From the NCBI RefSeq assembly GCF_029623345.1, contig NZ_JAPYKH010000002.1:124001-188000 (forward strand): a DNA stretch of 64,000 nucleotides, written 5' to 3'. The position numbers and the translations under genes were made by a program. Positions 1-8,424 of the stretch are shown piece after piece. A model generated the notes under the pieces. That model did not search any database. It worked only from the letters and a program-made list of their open reading frames with translations, and had not been told where the DNA came from. This DNA comes from Sphingomonas phyllosphaerae. Its GTDB lineage: Bacteria > Pseudomonadota > Alphaproteobacteria > Sphingomonadales > Sphingomonadaceae. Each line of letters starts with the position of its first letter. Position 1 is the stretch's first letter.

Positions 1-1042
1 GAGTGGCGATGATCGCACCCGCCGGCGCAGTCGTGAGCGGGCCGGCGACAATCAGGTCGGCGCCGGCGGTCGTGTCGGCAGTCCGCACGGTGTCGCGTCC
101 CCCCGCCGCCAAATCGGTCAGCGTTCGTCCCGACCGCCGATCGAGGTTGCCGAGCGCAGTCCAGCGCCACGTGGCCGCGCTGCCGCTGAGCGTCACGCCG
201 ACGTGCACGGCGTCCTGCCGATCGTCGCGGCGCAGGGCTCGACCTGTCGAGCGTCCGAGCAGGTCGCGTGAGTGGTTGCTCTCGGTGCTGGCATTGAGCG
301 TCGCCGCGACCGCAGCCAGGACGGGCCCGCTCGCGACGCCCTCGACCCGCAGGCGCTCGGTCGCGGGAAGCAGCGTACGGTCGCGGCCGAGATCCGCCGC
401 GCCGGACGGCTGTGTCAGCCCGCGATCGCGCTCAAGCAGGTTCGCCGCGCGCGTGTAGGTTGCGCCCAGGCCGAAGCGAGTGTCGCCTCGGATCACCAGT
501 GCGTCCGCGTCGACGTCGCCGCGCTGCCGTCCGCCCGCGGTCGGCGCGGCGTAGCCGGCCTGACCGACGACCGAGCGGAAGCGCTGAAACGTCACGACGT
601 TCACCACCTTCTGGTCGGCGCGATAGCCGTATCGCAGCGCGACCTCCTCGGGGAAGATCTCCATGCGCTGGATCGCCTCGGCGGGAATGCGCGCGATCTC
701 GGCGAGGCTGGAGACGCGTCGCCCGTTGAGGAGCGTCACCGGACCGTCGTCGCCGCGCCCGCCATTGCTGGCGCTCTGCGCGCCGATGGCGCCGAGCAGC
801 GCCTCGACGTCGTCGGCTCCGAACGCCCTGATGTCGGCGGCGCGGAAGACGCGCTCGGGCCGAACGTCGGCCACGATCGAGCCACGCGCTCGCCCACCCG
901 CGACGACGACCTCGTCCTCGTTGCTGGCTGTGTCCGCGGCAGGAGCAAGGGCCGCCGTGGAAGGCCCCTGCGCCACCGCGCTGCCGGCCGCGATCGTCGT
1001 CCATAGCCCGACCGCCAGTCCGTCTCTCGCTCTCACCGTCAC
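1..1042 (-). CDS. TonB-dependent outer-membrane receptor, N-terminal part (runs off window start)
   Basis: The reverse frame is open from a GTG at 1042 to the window edge, about 347 codons. After a poorly defined leader (GLWTTIAAGSAVAQ, plausible signal peptide) comes a short linker, then a plug domain: LLNGRRVSSLAEI followed by IPAEAIQRMEIFPEEVALRYG, the signature of a sphingomonad/Caulobacter TonB-receptor group. The rest is the start of the beta-barrel. Such receptors import bulky substrates across the outer membrane using TonB energy; the substrate cannot be told here. An in-frame TGA at 1070-1072 bounds the start; no ATG lies between, so GTG 1042 or GTG 1036 is used. It is divergent from the two-component system at 1157, which may control it (inference). 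Confidence 0.82.
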   Translation of the reverse strand, partial: MTVRARDGLAVGLWTTIAAGSAVAQGPSTAALAPAADTASNEDEVVVAGGRARGSIVADVRPERVFRAADIRAFGADDVEALLGAIGAQSASNGGRGDDGPVTLLNGRRVSSLAEIARIPAEAIQRMEIFPEEVALRYGYRADQKVVNVVTFQRFRSVVGQAGYAAPTAGGRQRGDVDADALVIRGDTRFGLGATYTRAANLLERDRGLTQPSGAADLGRDRTLLPATERLRVEGVASGPVLAAVAATLNASTESNHSRDLLGRSTGRALRRDDRQDAVHVGVTLSGSAATWRWTALGNLDRRSGRTLTDLAAGGRDTVRTADTTAGADLIVAGPLTTAPAGAIIAT

Positions 1043-1156
1043 ACCCCGCGTCCGCCTCGTCGAGGGTGATCAAAGCGGCGCCGGGTAGCGCAACGATGGC
1101 GGTGCGGTAGCGGGCGCCGATACGCAAATGCTACACGAGGCGGCTACCCATACGGC

Positions 1157-1876
1157 ATGGAGCAAGGAAAAATCGCCCGCAGCACGATCCTCGTCATCGA
1201 CGATGACGCGAGCATCCGCGACGCGATCGCGGAGTTCCTCGGCGGTCACGGCTATGAGGTGCGCATCGCGGCTGACGCGGCCGCGGGCGAGCAGGCATGG
1301 CGGCAGGCGCCCGCGGACCTGCTCGTCCTCGACGTGATGATGCCGGGCGAGGACGGCCTGTCGCTGTGTCGGCGGCTCTCGCCCGGCGGGGTGCCGATCC
1401 TCATGCTCAGCGCACTCGACGACGTGACCGACCGGATCGTGGGTCTCGAGGTGGGCGCGTGGGACTATCTCACAAAACCGTTCGAGCCGCGTGAGCTGCT
1501 CGCCCGCGTGCGCGCGCTGCTGCGTCGACCTGCGACAGCCAGCAGCGGCGAGACCGCCGATGCGGGCGTCACGTTCGCCGGCTGGTGGCTCGACATGGAC
1601 GATCGCCGGCTGCGCGATCCCGCCGGTCGCGCGGTCGCGCTGAGCGAGGGCGAACACGCCCTGCTCGCGGCCTTCGTCCGCCGCCCGGGCCGGATCCTCA
1701 CGCGTGACGTGCTGCTCGACCTGGCGCGCGGGCTCGACGCGGCGCCCTATGATCGAGCGATCGACATCGCGGTGAGCCGGCTGCGCCGCAAGCTGGCCGA
1801 GGCGGATCCGGCGACGATCATCGAGACGGTGAGAGGGGTAGGATATCGCCTCGTGCCGCCGGTGCGACCGGCATGA
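1157..1876 (+). CDS. OmpR/PhoB-family response regulator
   Basis: A 239-residue two-component response regulator. The receiver domain (about residues 9-125) shows the acidic cluster VIDDDAS, the phosphoacceptor in LVLDVMMPGEDG (Asp59) and the switch lysine in YLTKPF. The C-terminal winged-helix DNA-binding domain (about 140-235) ends with the typical AIDIAVSRLRRKL and TVRGVGYRL segments. The usual GADDYLTKPF is GAWDYLTKPF here, a minor deviation. Its stop overlaps the start of the kinase gene by 4 nt (ATGA), so the pair is translationally coupled. It is divergent from the TonB receptor upstream, a plausible target. Confidence 0.95.
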   Translation: MEQGKIARSTILVIDDDASIRDAIAEFLGGHGYEVRIAADAAAGEQAWRQAPADLLVLDVMMPGEDGLSLCRRLSPGGVPILMLSALDDVTDRIVGLEVGAWDYLTKPFEPRELLARVRALLRRPATASSGETADAGVTFAGWWLDMDDRRLRDPAGRAVALSEGEHALLAAFVRRPGRILTRDVLLDLARGLDAAPYDRAIDIAVSRLRRKLAEADPATIIETVRGVGYRLVPPVRPA

Positions 1877-3231
1877 GGCGTGCGCCGAGCGCCCTGGTCT
1901 CGATCGGCGGCTTCGGCGTTGCCGTGGCGGCGCTGAGTGTCGCTACGACCGCGACGATCGTACTGGTGTCGCCGGCACCCCCGGCGGCGCGGATGAGCGC
2001 CGCGGAGGCGATCGGCGCCCTGCGCCAACCGACCGCGGTGCTGTCGCGCGAGCTCGCCGCCGAACCGCAGACAGGGGCGAGAGCACCCGCGCTGGAGGCC
2101 TTGATCGCTCTTCAACTGCGTCGACCGCCATCTACGGTCCGCGTGACGTGGCTGGACGCGGCAGGATCGGGGGAGGAACACGAGCGCGCTCAGCCCGCGG
2201 CGCGAGCCGGCGCACGCCAGGGCGTGCCGATGATCTTCCGTGAGCGCGGCAACGGCCTCTTCGAGCGACTCGACGCAGCGCGGGACGCGGCGTCGTACCG
2301 CGCCATGCTACTCGACGTGCCGCATGCGCCCTTCGCGCTGAGCGTGCGCGGTGCGGAGGGCCGTTGGTGGCGGGTTGCGCCGGTGCGACCCTGGCTCACG
2401 GTCTGGCAGCGCAATGTCCTGACGTCGCTCATCGTGACGTTACTGCTGCTCGCGCCTTTGGCTTGGCTTTTCGCGCGCCGCTTGACCGACCCTTTTCGCG
2501 CGCTTGCCGGCGCGCTGGAAACTGGCGCGGTGTCGATGCCCCAAGGTGGCCCGCGCGAACTTCGCGAGACCGCCGCGGCGATCGCGGCGATGCGCGATCG
2601 GCTTGCCACCGAGGCGGGCGAGCGCGCGCGCATGCTGACCGCGATCGCGCACGACCTGCGCACCCCATTGACGGGGCTGCGGCTGCGGATCGAGACGGTG
2701 CCTGAGCCACAGCGCGCGCGGATGATCGCGGACGTCGAGCGGATGCAGGCTATGATCGGTGAGGTGCTGAGCTTCGCCCGCGCCGCGGCGCACCCGCCGG
2801 AGCTGCTCGACGTCCGGCCAGAGCTCGCCGACATCGTCGCGGGCATGACTGCGCGCGACGGCGCGCTGCTGCTTCGCGATGGTGAGCCAGCGCGGATCTC
2901 GACACCGGCGCCCGCGTTCCGCCGCGCGATCGAGAATCTTCTGCGCAACGCGCTCGATCACGCGGGCGGCGGCACGATTTCGGTTGAGCGAACCGAGACT
3001 GTGGTCCGCATCAGCGTCGAGGATGGTGGGCCGGGGATCCCTGCTGTCGATCGTGACCGCCTGCTGCGTCCGTTCGAACGAGGCGAGAGCTCACGCAGCC
3101 GCAGTACAGGCGGGGCCGGGCTAGGGTTGAGCATCGTCCGCGATTTCGCGATTGGTCAGCGCGGTAGCTTTGCGCTGACGGACGCCTTGGGAGGCGGCAC
3201 GCGTGCGGTTCTCGAGCTGCCCGTAGCATGA
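1873..3231 (+). CDS. Membrane sensor histidine kinase, partner of the 1157 regulator
   Basis: A 452-residue kinase with an N-terminal transmembrane segment (about residues 10-33), a periplasmic stretch of roughly 140 residues, a second membrane segment (about 178-198, LTSLIVTLLLLAPLAWLFA), a HAMP-like linker, then the dimerisation/H-box AIAHDLRTPLTGLRLR with the phosphorylated His260. The ATP-binding domain carries the N box (ENLLRNALDHA), the G1 box (VEDGGPGIP) and the G2 box (GGAGLGLSIV). The sensed signal is unknown. The start ATG overlaps the regulator stop. No terminator was seen after the gene. Confidence 0.95.
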   Translation: MRRAPSALVSIGGFGVAVAALSVATTATIVLVSPAPPAARMSAAEAIGALRQPTAVLSRELAAEPQTGARAPALEALIALQLRRPPSTVRVTWLDAAGSGEEHERAQPAARAGARQGVPMIFRERGNGLFERLDAARDAASYRAMLLDVPHAPFALSVRGAEGRWWRVAPVRPWLTVWQRNVLTSLIVTLLLLAPLAWLFARRLTDPFRALAGALETGAVSMPQGGPRELRETAAAIAAMRDRLATEAGERARMLTAIAHDLRTPLTGLRLRIETVPEPQRARMIADVERMQAMIGEVLSFARAAAHPPELLDVRPELADIVAGMTARDGALLLRDGEPARISTPAPAFRRAIENLLRNALDHAGGGTISVERTETVVRISVEDGGPGIPAVDRDRLLRPFERGESSRSRSTGGAGLGLSIVRDFAIGQRGSFALTDALGGGTRAVLELPVA

Positions 3232-3324
3232 TGCACCATCGGCAACCGGCAAGAAGGTGGGCACTCACCCGCGCTTCAGCACCTCCAACGTACGCGCCGG
3301 CCCCTCATGCGTGGTAGTCTCAGA

Positions 3325-3388
3325 GATGAGCGAGCGGCGGAAGTCGGGAAGCGACTACAACCTGCTGACTGACCGATTCTGGGTCGGC
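3325..3388 (+). repeat. Dispersed ~60-bp intergenic repeat, copy A
   Basis: One of nine related, degenerate intergenic sequences in this window. It begins GATGAGCGAGCGGCGGAAGT and ends CTGACTGACCGATTCTGGGT. Family hallmarks are a left end like ATGAACGGNCG, a centre GTTGGGAAGCGG and a right end CTGAGTGACCGCTTCTGGGT; AAGCGG and CCGCTT could pair as a hairpin. It lies 18 bp from a hydrolase remnant. Confidence 0.65.
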
Positions 3389-3405
3389 GTTACTCCTCGC
3401 TACTA

Positions 3406-3700
3406 TCACTGTGCAGCTTTGAGAATGACCTCGACCGTCTCTTCCGGCATGTCCCACATCGGAAAATGACCGCTGGACTCGAACCAGTGCAGCTCTGCGG
3501 ACGGGAACGCAGCTTTTGCGAGCGCCGCCTGACCTGGCAGGCAAAGCCTGTCGTGCCTGCCCCATCCGATCACGATCCGGCCAGTGCTGTCGGCATTAGG
3601 ACCGGTTTGCTCGGGTCCGTTAGTCGCTTATCCGCCGATCCTCTTGAGCAGCGCGGCGGCGTTGAAGTTTGGATCGCGCGCGCTCAACCTCGTCATGCGG
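3406..3700 (-). pseudogene. Alpha/beta-hydrolase C-terminal remnant
   Basis: Read on the reverse strand, the last ~60 residues before TGA 3406-3408 give IVIGWGRHDRLCLPGQAAL, HWFESSGHFPMWDMPEETVE and ILKAAQ, the typical end of an alpha/beta-hydrolase, with the Asp in GRHD and the catalytic His in SGHFPMWD. Upstream in the same frame, DPNFNAAALLKRIGG also fits the family but is followed by an in-frame TAA. The nucleophile region with G-x-S-x-G is missing. This is therefore a truncated, stop-containing remnant. The upstream boundary is approximate. Confidence 0.7.
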
Positions 3701-3787
3701 TGTTTCCGCGTCGTGCGAGCAAGGCCAGAGCGTGGAACCGTTGGAGAGGCCGCGGGCCCGATCTGCTTGAAGTCGCGTTCTGAGATC

Positions 3788-4780
3788 ATGCGTCCGCCGA
3801 TTACGACCCCTCTCTATGCCGATGCAGTGACCTGGTCTGTCATCGGAGGCTTGGCGCTGAGCTGTGTGCTGCTAAGCCAGGGGCTTGGTTTCAGCCTGTC
3901 GCCTGCACACGCTGTCCTTCCTGCGTTAGGAGTTGCCGCGCTGGTGGGTGCGCTGGTGATTGGGCGGGTGCGAGCCGATGCACGGCTGGTCGCAGGAGCA
4001 ACGTCGTTTCTGCAGATGACCCTATTCACCATCCTGGGCGTGGTGCTTGCCTATCTGATGGCTGCAGCGAGCGGTCCGCTGTGGGATGGTTGGCTGACGG
4101 GGGTGGATGAACGATTGGGCTTCGACTGGCCTGCGATCCTTGCGGTAGCGGACGAATTGCCGAGGCCGATCCTGCTGATCGCCGGGGTCGCTTATCACAG
4201 CCTAGTGCTGCAGATGGTCGCATGCGTGCTGGTGCTCGCCGGAACCGGCAGGCTCGAAAGGCTGCAAAGAACCATGGCCGCGGCGATCCTGGCAGGCGGG
4301 GTTACAGTCCTCGTTTCCGGACTGCTGCCCGCCACGGGCAACTTGTTCGATCCCGATCGGTACCGACAGCTGTGGACATCGGTCGCCTGGCGCGATCACG
4401 GCTTGGTACTGGGTCTGCGCGACGGCTCGATCCGCCAGCTCGACCTGTCGCACATGACCGGCATTGTCAGCTTTCCCAGCTATCACGCGGCGCTAGCCGC
4501 TATCTTGTTGTGGGGGCTGTACCCGCTCACCCAGCTGCGCGTTCCGGCGGCGATCTGGGCTGGCCTGACGATCTTGGCGACGCCATTGTTCGGCGGCCAT
4601 TACGCTGTCGACGTGCTGGCGGGCCTGCTGCTGGCGATCGTCGCGCTGAGCGTCGCTCGCGGCTTGGCAACGGCGGCGTCCGATCGCGACGGGATGCGCC
4701 GACGCGGGCGTCGTGCTACGGAAGCGGTGCGGATGAGCCGGCTTGGTGGCCGCATGCACGGCGTCGAGGTGATTCGTTGA
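3788..4780 (+). CDS. PAP2-superfamily membrane protein, Aur1/inositolphosphotransferase-like
   Basis: A 330-residue polytopic membrane protein with about seven hydrophobic segments. The phosphatase motifs are of the PAP2 type: FPSYHAALA (about residue 226; His of motif 2) and GGHYAVDVLAG (about residue 268; His and Asp of motif 3). VDERLGFDWPAI is typical of the bacterial Aur1/Ipt1-like branch, which transfers or hydrolyses lipid-linked phosphate groups. No classic KxxxxxxRP first motif is evident, as usual in this branch. ATG 3788 is chosen because the hydrophobic core begins directly after it; the longer open frame upstream overlaps the hydrolase remnant. The stop overlaps the crtZ start, so the genes form one unit. 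Substrate is unknown; a lipid role is inferred. Confidence 0.85.
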   Translation: MRPPITTPLYADAVTWSVIGGLALSCVLLSQGLGFSLSPAHAVLPALGVAALVGALVIGRVRADARLVAGATSFLQMTLFTILGVVLAYLMAAASGPLWDGWLTGVDERLGFDWPAILAVADELPRPILLIAGVAYHSLVLQMVACVLVLAGTGRLERLQRTMAAAILAGGVTVLVSGLLPATGNLFDPDRYRQLWTSVAWRDHGLVLGLRDGSIRQLDLSHMTGIVSFPSYHAALAAILLWGLYPLTQLRVPAAIWAGLTILATPLFGGHYAVDVLAGLLLAIVALSVARGLATAASDRDGMRRRGRRATEAVRMSRLGGRMHGVEVIR

Positions 4781-5244
4781 GCTGGTACGAGAAGCTGCTG
4801 CTGGTGCTGGCCATGGTGCTGTTCATGGAAGTCTTCGCCTGGGCGACGCACAAATATGTCATGCATGGCTGGGGCTGGGGCTGGCACCGCTCGCATCATG
4901 AGCCGCATGACGGCGCCTTCGAGCGCAACGATCTGTATGCCGTCACATTTGCCGTTGTCGTGATCGCGCTGTTCGCGCTGGGTACGGTGTGGGAGCCGGT
5001 GTGGTGGATGGCTCTGGGCATCACCGTCTACGGTGCGATCTACGCCTTCGTGCACGATATGCTGGTGCATCAGCGGTTCGGCGTGCGCTGGGTGCCGCGG
5101 CGCGGCTATTTCAAGCGGCTGCACCAGGCGCACCGGCTGCACCACGCGGTCAAGGGCAAGGAAGGCGGCGTGAGTTTCGGTTTCCTGTTCGCGCCTGATC
5201 CCGTCCGGCTGAAACGACGGCTGGCCGAGCGTGACGGGCGGTGA
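4777..5244 (+). CDS. crtZ: Beta-carotene 3-hydroxylase
   Basis: A 155-residue diiron membrane hydroxylase that adds 3-OH groups to the beta-rings of carotenoids (beta-carotene to zeaxanthin; canthaxanthin to astaxanthin). The histidine motifs are visible: H25KYVMH30, H37RSHH41, HDMLVH near residue 93 and HQAHRLHH near 114. Length matches CrtZ. The likely start is TTG 4777, overlapping the stop of the PAP2 gene (TTGA), with GAGG about 8 nt upstream; the next candidate, ATG 4813, would remove part of the first helix. The end overlaps crtW by 4 nt (GTGA). PAP2-crtZ-crtW is thus one coupled operon. Confidence 0.93.
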   Translation: MSWYEKLLLVLAMVLFMEVFAWATHKYVMHGWGWGWHRSHHEPHDGAFERNDLYAVTFAVVVIALFALGTVWEPVWWMALGITVYGAIYAFVHDMLVHQRFGVRWVPRRGYFKRLHQAHRLHHAVKGKEGGVSFGFLFAPDPVRLKRRLAERDGR

Positions 5245-5978
5245 GCCGAAGCGAGCACAAGAGTCATATGAGACGTGGCGTGATGCTGGCCGTGGGCATC
5301 GGCATCGCGTGGATCGCGGTGCATATCGGCGGCATCTTCTTCTGGCGATGGAGCCTTGGCACCGCAATCTTGGCGATGATCGTCATCGTGGCGCAGGCAT
5401 GGCTCAGCACCGGACTCTTCATCATCGCGCACGATTGCATGCACGGATCGCTGGCACCTGCCTGGCCAAGACTGAACAGGGTTGTCGGAACGCTCTGCCT
5501 CGGGGCCTATGCCGGCCTGTCCTACGGCGCGTTGCTGCCCAAGCACCACGCGCATCATGCCGCACCGGGCACGGCGAGCGATCCGGATTTCCACAGTGAC
5601 GCGCCGCGTAGCGTGCTGCCCTGGTTCGGATCATTCTTCCGCACCTATTACACGCACGGACAGATCCTGCGTATCACGATTGCAGCGATCCTCTACCTGC
5701 TGCTGGGCGCGACACTCCTGAACATCGTCGTCTTCTGGGCGGTCCCGGCGCTACTCGCGCTGGGGCAGCTGTTCGTGTTCGGCACCTATCTGCCCCACCG
5801 TCACGGCGACCAGCCCTTCGCCGACGCTCATAACGCGCGCAGCGGCACGCTGCGGCCGCTCTTCTCACTGATGACGTGCTTTCATTTCGGCGCGTACCAC
5901 CACGAACATCATCTCAGCCCCGGCACGCCCTGGTGGCGGTTGCCGGCCTTCAGGAAGGAGACGCTAGCGCGGCGGTGA
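5241..5978 (+). CDS. crtW: Beta-carotene 4-ketolase
   Basis: A 245-residue membrane di-iron oxygenase of the fatty-acid-desaturase-like CrtW family, which adds 4-keto groups to beta-carotene rings (echinenone, canthaxanthin, and with CrtZ astaxanthin). The three histidine boxes are clear: AHDCMHGSLAP, PKHHAHHAAPGT and FHFGAYHHEHHLSPGTPWW, plus GTYLPHR. GTG 5241 overlaps the crtZ stop. The 3' end overlaps the convergent crtX by 29 bp. With crtZ and crtX this gene predicts glycosylated ketocarotenoids; the lycopene and cyclase genes are not in the window. Confidence 0.95.
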   Translation: MSRSEHKSHMRRGVMLAVGIGIAWIAVHIGGIFFWRWSLGTAILAMIVIVAQAWLSTGLFIIAHDCMHGSLAPAWPRLNRVVGTLCLGAYAGLSYGALLPKHHAHHAAPGTASDPDFHSDAPRSVLPWFGSFFRTYYTHGQILRITIAAILYLLLGATLLNIVVFWAVPALLALGQLFVFGTYLPHRHGDQPFADAHNARSGTLRPLFSLMTCFHFGAYHHEHHLSPGTPWWRLPAFRKETLARR

Positions 5979-7212
5979 TGGCGTTCGCCGCGCCGGCAGC
6001 GCCCGCTCCGGCCGCGATCTCGGCGGCGATGCCGCGCGCGGCACGTGCGTAGCTGGGCTGATCGATGACTTCCCGCAAGGCGTTGGCCAGCGTGCGGGGA
6101 CTAAGCCAGCGCGGCGAAAGTGTTCGGCCTGCACCGAGGCGGACGATCCGGGCGGCGGTAGCGGGTTGCTCGAAGCCGATCGGCAACGCCACGATCGGCA
6201 CGCCAGCCGCCAACGCGTCGAGCACCGTGTTGAAGCCGCCATGTAGCACCGCGGCGGAACAGCGCCGCAGCACGGCCGTCTGCGGCCAAAAGGCGCGCAC
6301 CAGCGGATCGCCTGGCAGGGTGGACTCCTCGTCGCGCGACAGCCCGCCGCCATGGCCGATCACGGCGCGTGCGCCGATGGCCGCACAGGCTTGCGCCATG
6401 GTCGCGAACAGCGCCCGGCGCGATCCCTGAAGCGTTCCGAGCGAGCAGAAGACGAGCGGTGGTCCGTCGCTCGGCAGCTCCGGCTCGTGCAGATCTTCCG
6501 CACGCCACGGTGAACCGTAAAGGAACGTCGACGGCAAGCAGCGTCGGGGATAGTCCAGTCCCCGCGGGCATTGGGTGACCTGCACGCGGGGTGCGGCGCC
6601 TTCTTCGAAGCCCCATTGGCGGCGACGCGTCTGGACCACGCGGGTGATTGGCCGCATCAGCAGATCGGTCACCGCATAGCCGCCTTCGTTGCGAAACCTG
6701 CCCCATCGATCGGAACGGTAGCGCCAACCTAGAAAGGGTGGTGGCACATCGGGCTCGCCAAGTAGGGGCAGGCCCGTCGTGGCGATCGCGTAAGGAAGAT
6801 TGAGCTTCTGCGCGATCAGCGGGCCGGCGGGCTCGACCGCGTCCGCCAGGACGGCGGTGACGCCGATCCGCTCCAGAATCGCCGGCGCTTCGTCCAGCAA
6901 GTGACTGGTCATCGCTGCCGTCGCGCGGATCATGCGGTTGAGCCGAACGGGTCCAGTCGGCTCGACCAACGTGTCGACATAGGCGCCAAACAAGTTCCCG
7001 GCTCCACCCGGAAGCGCCGAGAAGCCGAGGGCGGGATCTGTCACTAGGCGTTCGGCAGCTGCCATGTGCACCAAGGACACACCCCAACCCCGAGCGTTCA
7101 GCTCTCTCGCTAGAATCTGCACCGGATTGACGTGGCCGGCCAGCGGTGCCGTAATGACGGCGATGTGCCCTGCTGGGGGTAGAGCATTTGGAAGAGAGAC
7201 CCCGCCGCGCAT
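5950..7212 (-). CDS. crtX: Zeaxanthin (carotenoid) glucosyltransferase, GT1 family
   Basis: A 420-residue UDP-glycosyltransferase. The N-terminal acceptor domain starts after a short leader with ITAPLAGHVNPVQILARELN, typical of macrolide/carotenoid GT1 enzymes. The C-terminal donor-binding domain has VFCSLGTLQGSRRALF and the signature segment AVLHGGFNTVLDALAAGVPI followed by ALPIGFEQPATAARI. CrtX glucosylates hydroxyl groups of zeaxanthin or astaxanthin. It is convergent with and overlaps crtW. The start ATG 7212 lies about 13 residues before the core fold. Confidence 0.92.
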   Translation of the reverse strand: MRGGVSLPNALPPAGHIAVITAPLAGHVNPVQILARELNARGWGVSLVHMAAAERLVTDPALGFSALPGGAGNLFGAYVDTLVEPTGPVRLNRMIRATAAMTSHLLDEAPAILERIGVTAVLADAVEPAGPLIAQKLNLPYAIATTGLPLLGEPDVPPPFLGWRYRSDRWGRFRNEGGYAVTDLLMRPITRVVQTRRRQWGFEEGAAPRVQVTQCPRGLDYPRRCLPSTFLYGSPWRAEDLHEPELPSDGPPLVFCSLGTLQGSRRALFATMAQACAAIGARAVIGHGGGLSRDEESTLPGDPLVRAFWPQTAVLRRCSAAVLHGGFNTVLDALAAGVPIVALPIGFEQPATAARIVRLGAGRTLSPRWLSPRTLANALREVIDQPSYARAARGIAAEIAAGAGAAGAANAITAALASPS

Positions 7213-7294
7213 TCGTGATAGGCATGACGCCGAGCGAGCGTCACGCGCAAGGAAGAAAGCGGCCTGGTCATGATTGGGTGAGCTTGCGGTCGAA

Positions 7295-7346
7295 ATGAAC
7301 GGCGGAGCCAGTTGAAAATTCTAGGCTCGCGGAGTGACGGCTTTAT
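7295..7346 (+). repeat. Dispersed ~60-bp intergenic repeat, copy I
   Basis: A degenerate member of the nine-copy family: left end ATGAACGGCGGAGCCAGTTG, right part GGAGTGACGGCTTTATCGTC. It sits between crtX and an ABC-permease remnant. The rest of the crtX upstream stretch (7213-7471) shows no gene. Confidence 0.45.
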
Positions 7347-7471
7347 CGTCTGTTGCCGCTCAGCGCTCAGCCACGCGCCTCTCGATCGGAGCCGGTCGCC
7401 CAAGGCTGTAGGTTGTGGTCCCCGGCACAGTCACCCCTCCGCATTCGAGCTTGGCTCAATACAGAAGAAGG

Positions 7472-8003
7472 TTAGGGGACCGAACGCGGCTGCGGAGGGC
7501 CACGCATGCACGCCAACGCAATCACGGTAGCAGCCGCGGATCCCCACCCAAGGCGATACCAGCCGACGCCATGCGCCCCGCTCAAGTCCGGCGGCAACGG
7601 CGCACCGGGGTAGGCTCCATAACGGTAGTGGGGATCTTGCCAGCCAAGCTTGTTCGGCGCGAGCGACTAAAGGAAGAACGCCAGCGCGGCCAGCAGTAGC
7701 CAGTCATATGTCTGGGGAAGCACGTACCACATCAGGTAGGCGCGTGGCGCGGGCGAGCGCCTCATGACCAACTCCGTTCCCGCTGCCGCTGCGGCGCTCG
7801 CCGCCGCCAACGAAAGCAGCACCAGCGCCAGCGCGAGGAACTTGGCGAAAACTTACCGCTCCACCAACCGGGGTCGCTGTGATGATCGGCTCGACCTTGT
7901 GCTCGCGCTCGGCCCAGAACAACTCACCAGCGAAAAACAGGGCGACCACCACCGGGACGAGGCGGAACGCGGTAGTCAGCGCGGCGATCGTGGCCGAACA
8001 CAT
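7472..8003 (-). pseudogene. ABC-2-type permease remnant, frameshifted
   Basis: Reverse-strand pieces in succession match the large ABC-2 permease family that is often fused to an M1-aminopeptidase domain. First comes FFAGELFWAEREHKVEPIIT with ATPVGG (frame 1). A frame change follows near 7860, then KFLALALVLLSLAAASAAAA and YLMWYVLPQTYDWLLLAALA with FFL, ended by a TAG near 7667. After this stop the same frame continues with SLAPNKLGWQDPHYRYGAYP and a region like the SDMNG loop, ending at TAA 7472-7474. The N-terminus and the peptidase part are absent. At least one frameshift and one stop make it non-functional. Confidence 0.7.
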
Positions 8004-8031
8004 CGCGAGACCTACTTACCTCCATCGCTTC

Positions 8032-8424
8032 TCACTCAGTTGACACGCGGAGCAAGTCGAGCAGCGCATCCGCCGCCTTTGTGCGATATCGCTCCTTGTG
8101 GCGTAATCCGTAGAACGGACGCGAGCCGAACGCGATCGGTGCAGCGTACAAGATCTTCGCCTCGATCGCAGGCGCGACCACAAGCGCGGACAGGACGGCA
8201 ACCCCGGCACCCGCTTCGACAGCGGTGCGGACGCTCTCGTTGGACGGCAAGACGAGCGCGACATCGAGCGCAGCGGGATCGATGCCGACATTGAGCAAGT
8301 AGCGATCGAGCGTCGAGCGCGTGCCGGAGCCTAGCTCACGCTGGATCCAACGCGCGCCGCGCAGCCAAGCGGCATCGATCGGTCGGCCGTAGCCTGTTCG
8401 CGCAGGCGACGGGCGATCGGCCAC
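8032..8424 (-). pseudogene. LysR-type regulator, effector-domain remnant
   Basis: About 130 residues match the second half of a LysR substrate-binding domain of the CysL/YwfK-like group: RGARWIQRELGSGTRSTLDR, VLPSNESVRTAVEAGAGVAV and FYGLRHKERYRTKAADALL. The N-terminal helix-turn-helix and the first half of the effector domain are missing; no matching sequence was found upstream of the GTG at 8424. The protein could not bind DNA as a normal LysR factor. Confidence 0.72.

Noticed and set aside
3-1127. Several open frames on both strands (for example 272-1006 plus, 432-1127 minus)
   Set aside because: They are arginine-rich shadows of the TonB-receptor frame, which alone shows family motifs.
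4222-4776. Long N-terminal extension of crtZ inside the PAP2 gene
   Set aside because: The extension is out of frame with PAP2, Arg/Gly-rich and unlike any CrtZ; the TTG at 4777 gives a normal-length protein.
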